From assembly GCF_003952465.1 (NCBI RefSeq), contig NZ_CP034448.1, positions 5,681,001 through 5,745,000 of the forward strand: a stretch of DNA of 64,000 nucleotides, written 5' to 3'. This stretch comes from Mesorhizobium sp. M1B.F.Ca.ET.045.04.1.1. Lineage in GTDB: Bacteria > Pseudomonadota > Alphaproteobacteria > Rhizobiales > Rhizobiaceae. A program made the position numbers and the translations under genes. Below the pieces are notes generated by a model that saw nothing but the letters and a program-made list of their open reading frames with translations, was not told the DNA's origin and ran no database searches. Positions 15,367 through 21,660 of the stretch are shown here, one piece after another (within the stretch, counting starts at the first letter, position 1; each line of letters starts with the position of its first letter).

Positions 15367-15575
15367 GGCGTGTTGAGATTCAGGTCAGGCCGAGCCGAAA
15401 ATGGTGGTTTCGGAGAACCGGCGCGGAGCGTACTTGAAGTACGTGAGCACCGGCCTACGCCGGCCGTAGCCTTAATTTAACTGCCACGCCACTCATGAGC
15501 GCTTCGGCCGGCGAAGGCCGGAAGCGCAGGAAACCGGCATTTGCAGGTCGGCATCACCTGAATCTCAACACGCCT
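15366..15575. mobile_element. MITE-like element with 19-bp terminal repeats and TA duplication
   Basis: GGCGTGTTGAGATTCAGGT at 15367-15385 is exactly complemented at 15556-15574. The dinucleotide TA flanks both ends (15364-15365 and 15576-15577), the target signature of IS630/Tc1-mariner elements. The 170-bp interior has no gene. The parent transposase is not in the window. Confidence 0.75.
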
Positions 15576-15626
15576 TAGCACGAAAGCGCGTTGCATTCAG
15601 GCAAGGCCGCGCGTGGCCCACACGCA

Positions 15627-16817
15627 TCAGAGCGCCAGCACCAGATCGTCCAGCACCATCTGCCAGTGATGCTTCGTCGACAGGCGCACACGCGTCACCG
15701 CCTTCAACATCGGCGCGTAGTGAACCGGCGCCAGCGCCGACAGCGTGATCTCATCGCGCGCGACCGGTTCGTCCCCCAGCCAGCTTTCGACCAGTGCGGT
15801 CTCACCTTCTGAACCCAGCCAGGCCGCAGTCAGCATCACCGAATCGAAGCCGAAGGGCGCGGCGCGAGCGAACTCCGCCGGATGGCCGCTGCTGGTATAG
15901 GCAATGTAGGCGCCCGAGACGTTGCCGTTGACATAGCCCTCGCTGTTCTTGGTGTGATCGCGCGCCATGGCGTTGAGATTGTACCAGTCGAGCCCGGCAT
16001 GGCCCGACGGGATCTTGCACAGGCCGCGCGTGGTGACATCGTCGAAGCCGATGGTGATGAGCGCCGCATCGGCCCCGAGCGCGCCGGGCGCAAGCAGGCC
16101 AAGTTCGGCCGGATAGGCCGACAGCGCGAGGCGCCGGTCGAGCCCGCCGCCGGCTATCGCAACTTGATCGGCCTCGCCGGAAACAGGGAAGCGGAAAGCG
16201 GCTGCCGGACCGAGCGCGTGGCTTTCGAGCACCTTGCCCCTGCCCATCACCGACAGCGTAGCTACCGCCCCAACGGGCATCCTGCCGTTCACCGTGCGCA
16301 ACGGCGCGAGGCCGACCGGCCTTGGCAGGCCCTCCCCGGCCAGCCCGACGAGCGAGCCGGGCGCGTCCGCCAGACGCACAAGCTGGTTCTCGTTGGCGCC
16401 GCTGGCGCGCCAGCCCGGCGGCACCGAGACAGAAAAGCGGTAGGTGCCGGGCGCGCGGATCGCCGCGCTGCGCCGCTTCGACGACATCGGAAAATTGGCA
16501 AAGCCGGCAGGATTGGTCCGCGACAGGGCTAGGAAGCGGCCCTCTCCGTCGAACAGCCGCACCGCGATGCCGGCCATCGGGCGGTCAGCCTGGCCATAGG
16601 TCCCGTCGCGATCGACATCCATGAAGACGAAGGACGAGAAATTCAGCTTGCCGGATGTCGGGCCCCAGGCACTGTGAGGCGCATAGTCGCGGCTTGGGTC
16701 GGGGTTGCCGCGCGCCCTGCGGCGCTTGCGCCGCCAGCGCAATGCCAGAACGATGAGGGCGACGGCGCCGGCGAGAACGAGGGCGGAAATGAAGAGAACG
16801 AGGGCGTTGTCAGCCAT
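15627..16817 (-). CDS. Membrane-anchored protein with SdrD-B-like domain
   Basis: A 396-residue protein starting MADNALVLFISALVLAGAVA, one transmembrane helix followed by the Arg-rich RWRRKRRRARG. About residues 60-130 resemble the SdrD-B/Cna-type beta-sandwich (SSFVFMDVDRDGTYGQADRP, AGIAVRLFD, RTNPAGFANF). The C-terminal 150 residues (FDDV..., GHAGLDWYNLNAM) resemble the laminin-like jelly-roll domain found in secreted proteins. The positive-inside rule is unusual: the basic cluster follows the helix, so most of the protein may be cytosolic, or the helix is a signal. Function unknown. It converges on the peptide locus, 52 bp beyond the MITE-like element. Confidence 0.6.
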   Translation of the reverse strand: MADNALVLFISALVLAGAVALIVLALRWRRKRRRARGNPDPSRDYAPHSAWGPTSGKLNFSSFVFMDVDRDGTYGQADRPMAGIAVRLFDGEGRFLALSRTNPAGFANFPMSSKRRSAAIRAPGTYRFSVSVPPGWRASGANENQLVRLADAPGSLVGLAGEGLPRPVGLAPLRTVNGRMPVGAVATLSVMGRGKVLESHALGPAAAFRFPVSGEADQVAIAGGGLDRRLALSAYPAELGLLAPGALGADAALITIGFDDVTTRGLCKIPSGHAGLDWYNLNAMARDHTKNSEGYVNGNVSGAYIAYTSSGHPAEFARAAPFGFDSVMLTAAWLGSEGETALVESWLGDEPVARDEITLSALAPVHYAPMLKAVTRVRLSTKHHWQMVLDDLVLAL

Positions 16818-16975
16818 GATGATGGGCGAGCGATGGCTTGAGAAAAATATCCAAGATGAAAAGCATAAAGTCCGAGCCCCCTCCAAGTCCTGCAAAAGCT
16901 AGCGTGAGACGTCGTTGCTGCACAGCCATTACTTGCGAGATGCTGACATCAAACGTGGAGACGCCGGCGGACAGC

Positions 16976-17124
16976 GCCCCCTCTGTCCTGCCGGACACCT
17001 CCCCCACTTTGGGGGGGAGATTGGCAGCTTCGGCGACGGCGCCCTTTCTGCAACGCTGGCGATTGGCGAAAGCCGGCGTGACATCCGATCTCCCCCCTCG
17101 AGGGGGAGATGTCCGGCAGGACAG
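16976..17124. repeat. Mosaic intergenic palindrome (family A)
   Basis: Complete unit with CCCCCTCTGTCCTGCCGGACA at one end and its complement TGTCCGGCAGGACAGAGGGGG at the other, and the GATTGGCGAAAGC phrase in the middle that is also found at 24.3, 37.9 and 49.2 kb. Confidence 0.85.
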
Positions 17125-17168
17125 AGGGGGGCGAAGGAACACAAAGCCTGGAGTTTTCCAGAGGCCCC

Positions 17169-17942
17169 TCACCCCAGCTCCACCCACACCGGCGCGTGGT
17201 CGCTGGGATTGTCCCCTCCCCGCACCTCGCGGTCGATGCCCGCTCCGTTCAGCTTGCGCGCCAGTTTCTTCGACAACAGGATGTGGTCGAGTCGTAACCC
17301 CGCGTCGCGCGGCCAGCGGTTCCGGCGATAATCCCAGAAGGTGTAAAGCTTCTCCTCTTTCGGGAAGACTTTTCGCAGCGCGTCGGTCCAGCCCTGCTCG
17401 ATCAGCGCGGCGAAGGCGGCGCGGCTTTCAGGCTGCACCAGAGCGTTTTCGTCATAGGAGCGGGTGGGGTAGATGTCGCGCGGCTCGGGCACGATGTTGT
17501 AGTCGCCGGCCAGCACCACCGGCAGCCCGGTGTCAAGCAACTCGCCCGCATGCGCCGCGAAGCGCTCGTGCCAGGCGAGCTTGTAGGCAAATTTCGGCCC
17601 CGGCTGCGGATTGCCGTTCGGCGCATAGAGACAGGCAATGACGATGCCATCGACCGCTGCCTCGATGTAGCGCGCCTGGCGGTCGGCATCGTCACCGGGC
17701 AGCGCGTCGCGGGTCAGCACCGGCTCGGCGCCGCGCGCGAGGATTGCGACGCCGTTCCAGGTCGCCTCGCCCTTCCACACCGCGCCGTACCCGGCCTTGG
17801 CGAGCCGGGTCAGCGGAAACTGCGTGTCGCGCGCCTTCAGTTCCTGCAGGCAGACGACGTCGGGCTTGGCGCGCGCAAGCCAGGCGAGCAGGTTTTCCAG
17901 CCGGCTGTTGATGTTGTTGATGTTGAAGGTGGCTAGTTTCAT
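17169..17942 (-). CDS. xthA: Exodeoxyribonuclease III
   Basis: A 257-residue member of the exonuclease/endonuclease/phosphatase fold. Visible motifs: MKLATFNINNINSRL, VVCLQELK (metal-binding Glu), LYAPNG, LAGDYNIVP (catalytic Asp and Asn), TFWDYRRNRWPRDAGLRLDHIL and DNPSDHAPVWVEL (C-terminal Asp-His pair). It removes nucleotides from 3' ends and cuts at abasic sites in base excision repair. It lies on the same strand as the Ku/LigD block that follows upstream, but with a repeat and another gene in between. Confidence 0.92.
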   Translation of the reverse strand: MKLATFNINNINSRLENLLAWLARAKPDVVCLQELKARDTQFPLTRLAKAGYGAVWKGEATWNGVAILARGAEPVLTRDALPGDDADRQARYIEAAVDGIVIACLYAPNGNPQPGPKFAYKLAWHERFAAHAGELLDTGLPVVLAGDYNIVPEPRDIYPTRSYDENALVQPESRAAFAALIEQGWTDALRKVFPKEEKLYTFWDYRRNRWPRDAGLRLDHILLSKKLARKLNGAGIDREVRGGDNPSDHAPVWVELG

Positions 17943-17971
17943 CTGGAGTGCGGGGAGACGCCTTTCTCTTC

Positions 17972-18126
17972 GTCATCCTCGGCTTGACCCGAGGATCCAT
18001 GCCGTGACGCTTGTCGTGGTACACGGCGGGGCAGAATTCTGCTCCGTTGCAACGCCTTAATCTCACGGAATGGATCCTAGGGTCTGCGCGCGTCGCTTCG
18101 CTCCTTGCTCCGCCCTAGGATGACGA
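17972..18126. repeat. Inverted-repeat element (family D)
   Basis: The left end CGTCATCCTCGGCTTGACC and the right end ...CGCCCTAGGATGACG are inverted relatives. The right part contains GTCTGCGCGCGTCGCTTCGC and TCCTTGCTCCGCCCTAG, shared with two copies that flank the GIY-YIG gene (21151-21245 and 21570-21660). The middle holds the palindromes GCAGAATTCTGC and CGTTGCAACG. Confidence 0.75.
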
Positions 18127-18765
18127 AGTCGATGGCGCCAGCCTGGCCTTTATCGTCTCCGCCACCATCTTCAAATGATCCGCCGTCGAAAACCCCGAAA
18201 TCGCCTTGCGCGGTTTCAGATCGTGGTCGCCGTCCTCCAGCCAGACCACCTCTATTGCCGCGGAAAGCCCGTAGGTCGCGACCTCGTCCTTGGTGCCGAA
18301 CTCGTCGCGCGTGCCCTGGAAGATCAGCGTCGGCGTCTTCAAGTCGGCGAGATGTTTTGTCCGGAGCTGCTCGGGCTTGGCCGGCGGATGGAACGGATAG
18401 CCGAGGCAGACCAGCCCGGCGATCTCGCCTTTCGCAAACATCTCGTCGGCGACCATGGAGGCGACGCGCCCGCCCATCGACTTGCCGCCGATGATCAGCT
18501 TGCCGGTCACGCCCTTGGCCCGGAGATCGGCGATCGCCTTGATGTATTCCGGGTTCACCGACTCGGCACGAGGCGGCGGCTTGCGGTGGCCGTAGCGGCG
18601 CGCGGCCATGTAGTGGAACTCGAAGCGCGCGACGCGGAAGCCGGCCGCGGCGAGTGCTTTTGCCGTGGCGGCCATCGAGGCCGAGTCCATCGGCGCGCCC
18701 GCGCCGTGGGCGAGAAGGATGGTGACGGGGGCGGTGTCGGGGCCGTCGAAGAGGAAGCGGGTCAT
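18115..18765 (-). CDS. Alpha/beta hydrolase of the KANL3/Tex30 type
   Basis: A 216-residue hydrolase. LLAHGAGAPMDS near residue 18 is the oxyanion region, IIGGKSMGGRVASMVA near 95 contains the nucleophilic Ser in G-K-S-M-G, TLIFQGTRDEFG near 155 the Asp, and LEDGDHDL near 180 the His. These place it in the KANL3/Tex30 group related to dienelactone hydrolases. Substrate unknown. ATG at 18765 follows AGAAGG; the longer frame upstream enters a repeat. Its 3' end overlaps a family D repeat by about ten bases. Confidence 0.85.
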   Translation of the reverse strand: MTRFLFDGPDTAPVTILLAHGAGAPMDSASMAATAKALAAAGFRVARFEFHYMAARRYGHRKPPPRAESVNPEYIKAIADLRAKGVTGKLIIGGKSMGGRVASMVADEMFAKGEIAGLVCLGYPFHPPAKPEQLRTKHLADLKTPTLIFQGTRDEFGTKDEVATYGLSAAIEVVWLEDGDHDLKPRKAISGFSTADHLKMVAETIKARLAPSTSSS

Positions 18766-18795
18766 GGGGTGGCCTTCTTGCAGAGGCCGAGTCCC

Positions 18796-18833
18796 GTCAC
18801 ACCCCCTCTGTCCTCCCGGACAGAGGGGGATGT
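18796..18833. repeat. Partial family A repeat
   Basis: Only the ACCCCCTCTGTCCTCCCGGA-CAGAGGGGGATG part is present, between the hydrolase start and the BRCT-TPR stop. Similar short fragments lie at 24750-24776, 28337-28366, 31706-31731, 41508-41546, 43384-43416, 54162-54198 and 56766-56822. Confidence 0.6.
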
Positions 18834-19976
18834 TCAAGCGCGAACATCTCGCTCTCTTGCCATGTGCAGATCCACGAATTGTACCCCCTTCTGTGCAATC
18901 CGCGACCATTCGGACTCAGCATCGAGTTCCAGATAGCGCACCCACAACCGGCGCGCCTCCGCCAGATTGCCGGCATCGAATTCCAGCCGGGCGAGGTTGA
19001 ACACCGGATCGGCGTAGGCTTTGTCCAGCGCGATCGCCCTCTGTAGATGGCGCCTTGCCGAAGCAACCTTGCCCTCGTCGCTCATCAGCCCGGCGAGGTT
19101 GAACCAGGCTTCGACGAAGCCCGGATCGAGCTTTATCGCACGGGCATAATCATGCGCGGCTTCCGCCACGCGGCCGGCGCCGCGCAGGCAGTTGGCGCGG
19201 TTGAAGGCGGCGATCGCGTCCTTCGGGTCGATAGCCAGGCAGCGCTGGTAGAGCGCGGCCGCGTCGTCGTGGCGCCCCTCCTCTTCCACGGCTTCCGCCT
19301 CGGCGAACAACTCCTCAAGCGTGTCGTCTCCAAACATTCCTGAATTTGGCGAGCCGAGATCGAACAGCAGCTGGCCGTCGAGCTCGCTCCTGCCTTCGTC
19401 GAGATAGATCGCGTCCGGCCGGCCATGCTGCGAACCGAGGTTGAGCGACTTGGCTGTGAGCGAGGCGACCGGGCCGGAGCGATGCACCGAGCGCGCGATT
19501 GCGCCCCAGGCGGCGCCGCTGGCGATCAGCCCGGCATATTTCCTGGCCAGGATCAGGTCGCGAAAAGAATAGGGTTCGGAGTCGTGCTCGAAAGCGTCGA
19601 ACAGCGACAGCATATCGAGATCCTCACCGGCAAGCCGCGACTGGTCGATCAGCGATTGCCTGGACAGCGACGAGGCGTCGGGCGCCTTCATCAACCCGAG
19701 CAGGCGCAAAAAACCGTTCTCGCTGACGAGCTGGCGCCCGGCCTCGCGCTCGGCCTTCGCGCGGCGCTCGATCTCGGCATCGCCGGCTTTCGCCAGCGCC
19801 GCCCTGGCGAGAAGCGCTCGGCCGAACAGGACATGCGTGGTGCGGCGGGTGACGCCGCGCCTCAGCTCCGCATGGCGGCGCTCGACCTCGCGCGCGGCGA
19901 GGCGCAATGGGAAGGCGGCCAGCGCGCCGACGACGCCGAAGACGGCGCCGGGGAGGATCACCGGCCCTCCGGTCAC
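18834..19976 (-). CDS. BRCT / MerR-like HTH / TPR protein coupled to Ku
   Basis: A 380-residue protein whose GTG start (19976) overlaps the Ku stop as GTGA, so translation is coupled. Residues 8-96 read like a BRCT domain: GAVFGVVGALAAFPLR, AAREVERRHAELRRGVTRRT, THVLFGR and RQLVSENGFLRLLGL follow the beta-alpha-beta pattern of BRCT in DNA ligases. Residues 130-215 (YSFRDLILARKYAGLIASG ... GQLLFDL) resemble the MerR-type helix-turn-helix seen in HTH-TPR regulators. Residues 220-365 hold about four TPR units (AAALYQRCLAIDPKDAIAAF and others). A role as a repair scaffold or regulator beside Ku is inferred from coupling and from the BRCT fold; no activity is shown. Confidence 0.75.
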   Translation of the reverse strand: MTGGPVILPGAVFGVVGALAAFPLRLAAREVERRHAELRRGVTRRTTHVLFGRALLARAALAKAGDAEIERRAKAEREAGRQLVSENGFLRLLGLMKAPDASSLSRQSLIDQSRLAGEDLDMLSLFDAFEHDSEPYSFRDLILARKYAGLIASGAAWGAIARSVHRSGPVASLTAKSLNLGSQHGRPDAIYLDEGRSELDGQLLFDLGSPNSGMFGDDTLEELFAEAEAVEEEGRHDDAAALYQRCLAIDPKDAIAAFNRANCLRGAGRVAEAAHDYARAIKLDPGFVEAWFNLAGLMSDEGKVASARRHLQRAIALDKAYADPVFNLARLEFDAGNLAEARRLWVRYLELDAESEWSRIAQKGVQFVDLHMARERDVRA

Positions 19977-20884
19977 TTCTTGCTCTTGCCGACGGCCTTC
20001 AGCAGGTTCGCCTTCAGCGGGTTCTCAGGCGCGCCGCCGCCGGCGGCCGCCTTCTTGGCGGGCTTGGCCGGCGCCTCGTCGGCCTTGCTCTTCGACTTGG
20101 CCGGGGGCTTCGCCTGCTGCGACAGGCTGGCCTTCAGCGCATCCATCAGGTTGATGACGTTGCCGCGCTCCGGTGCCGCCGCAATGATCGGCTTATGGCC
20201 CTTGAGCTTCTCGCGGATCATCGCCATCAGCGCCACTTCGTAGCGATCCTCGTAATTCTTCGGATCGAAGTGGGTTTCCTTCTGCTTGATCAGCGCCTGG
20301 GCGAGGTCGAGCATTTCAGGGTCCGGCTTGCCGGCCGGGATGTTGCCGAAATATTCAGCCGTGCCACGCACTTCGTTGGGATTCCTCAAGGTACAGACGA
20401 ACATGCCGTTCTCGCGCGCGCCGATCGTCACCACGCGCTCGCGGCTGGAGAGCACAAGGCGCGCGATCGCCAGCTTGCCGGACTTGCGCATCGCCTCGCG
20501 CAGCACCACGAAGGTCTCCTCCGCCATGGCCCCGTCGGGCGCGAGATAATAGGGCGAGTCCTGATAGATGACATCGACCTCGCTCTCATCAACGAAAGCC
20601 TCGATGTTCATCGTGTGGTTGGATTCGATCCGGACCGCTTCGAGGTCGCTGTCATCGATGATGATGTACTGCTTGTCCTCGTATTCGTAGCCTTTGACCA
20701 GGTCCGAGCGCTCGACAAGGCCGAGCTCAGGGTCGACCGGCTTCATGTTGATGCGGTTGTGGGTCTTCTTGTGCAACTGGTTGAACGAGATGCGTTCGCT
20801 CGCGCTGGTGGCCGGATAAAGCCGGACCGGACAGCTGACGAGGCTGAGCTTGAGGTAACCTTTCCAACTTGCCCTGGGCGCCAT
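19973..20884 (-). CDS. ku: Ku protein, non-homologous end joining
   Basis: A 303-residue bacterial Ku. It begins MAPRASWKGYLKLSLVSCPV, has the Ku core (RISFNQLHKKTHNRI, ERSDLVKGYEYEDKQYIIID, PYYLAPDG, VVTIGARENGMFVCTLR) and a C-terminal Lys/Ala/Pro-rich tail of about 50 residues typical of proteobacterial Ku. The homodimer rings DNA ends and recruits LigD. TAGGAG lies six bases before the ATG. LigD is encoded on the same strand 760 bp upstream, with a GIY-YIG gene on the opposite strand in between. The next gene (BRCT-TPR) starts within the Ku stop. Confidence 0.95.
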   Translation of the reverse strand: MAPRASWKGYLKLSLVSCPVRLYPATSASERISFNQLHKKTHNRINMKPVDPELGLVERSDLVKGYEYEDKQYIIIDDSDLEAVRIESNHTMNIEAFVDESEVDVIYQDSPYYLAPDGAMAEETFVVLREAMRKSGKLAIARLVLSSRERVVTIGARENGMFVCTLRNPNEVRGTAEYFGNIPAGKPDPEMLDLAQALIKQKETHFDPKNYEDRYEVALMAMIREKLKGHKPIIAAAPERGNVINLMDALKASLSQQAKPPAKSKSKADEAPAKPAKKAAAGGGAPENPLKANLLKAVGKSKK

Positions 20885-20923
20885 GATGAACTCCTACGCG
20901 GCCATGCACTGACATTCTAGCTT

Positions 20924-20972
20924 GAGCATGATCTCCTCCAAAAACCGGTTCCCACTTTGTGGGATCATGCTC
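20924..20972. repeat. Rhizobial extragenic palindrome (family C)
   Basis: Perfect 10-bp arms GAGCATGATC/GATCATGCTC around AACCGGTTCCCACTTTGTGG. It is a single unit of the type clustered at 1879-2110 and lies just upstream of the Ku gene start. Confidence 0.8.
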
Positions 20973-21150
20973 TCTGCAGCGCTTCGTCCGAAGGACGGTT
21001 GGCGCCGTGGAAATCCTACACCGACCCCTGAGCTTACGAGCAAAACCCTAGCGAAGTGTTTTCGGGGCAGACCGGAGGATAGTTCAAATTGTAGCGAGCG
21101 TCGATGGAGGTGGGTCGAGATGCCGGCGATTGGCAGGAGGCCTCGACACT

Positions 21151-21245
21151 TCGTCATTCTAGGGCGGAGCAAGGAGCGAAGCGACGCGCGCAGACCTTAG
21201 AATCCATGCCGTTACCTCGGCCGAAGAATGCAACGGTTCAGAATA
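21151..21245. repeat. Family D repeat, left copy beside the GIY-YIG gene
   Basis: It carries CATTCTAGGGCGGAGCAAGG, AGCGAAGCGACGCGCGCAGA and AATCCATGCCGT, followed by GCAACGGTTCAGAA. It is an inverted relative of the copy at 21570-21660, so the two bracket the GIY-YIG gene. Confidence 0.8.
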
Positions 21246-21278
21246 GCGGCTGGCGACAGTGCCAGCTAAGATCGCAGC

Positions 21279-21566
21279 ATGACAGGCTACGTCTACATGA
21301 CCGCAAGCCAGAAAGGCGGCACGATATACATCGGCGTCACCAGCGACCTTGCCCGTCGAATGCCCGAGCACAAGACCGGCCAAGGCTCCAGCTTCACCAG
21401 CCGCTACGGCGTACAGCGCTTGGTCTGGTACGAGGAGTATTTCGACATCACCGACGCCATCCAGCGTGAGACGTCATTGAAGCGCTGGCCACGCCAATGG
21501 AAGATTGAATTGATCGAGAAGACCAATCCGGAATGGTTCGAGCTCTTTCGCGGGATTGGCTGGTGA
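21279..21566 (+). CDS. Small GIY-YIG nuclease-domain protein
   Basis: A 95-residue single-domain GIY-YIG protein. YVYMTASQKGGTIYIGVTSD is the GIY...YIG pair, RRMPEHKTG carries the conserved Arg and His region, and RETSLKRWPRQWKIELIEK holds the catalytic Glu (RE) of the UPF0213/DUF type. The fold makes metal-dependent DNA nicks; the function of stand-alone forms is unproven. The gene lies on the plus strand between minus-strand Ku and LigD and is enclosed by inverted family D repeats, which suggests independent mobility rather than membership of the repair operon. Confidence 0.85.
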   Translation: MTGYVYMTASQKGGTIYIGVTSDLARRMPEHKTGQGSSFTSRYGVQRLVWYEEYFDITDAIQRETSLKRWPRQWKIELIEKTNPEWFELFRGIGW

Positions 21567-21569
21567 ACG

Positions 21570-21660
21570 TTCTGCACCGTTGCGGCGCTCGGGCGTGACG
21601 GCATGGATTCTAGGGTCTGCGCGCGTCGCTTCGCTCCTTGCTCCGCCCTAGAATGACGAC
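21570..21660. repeat. Family D repeat, right copy beside the GIY-YIG gene
   Basis: It begins four bases after the GIY-YIG stop. Read on the minus strand it matches the left copy (21151-21245) base by base over about 45 bases (CATTCTAGGGCGGAGCAAGG and onwards) and again at ATGCCGT and GCAACGGT. Its far end overlaps the first codons of the 3' end of ligD. Confidence 0.8.
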
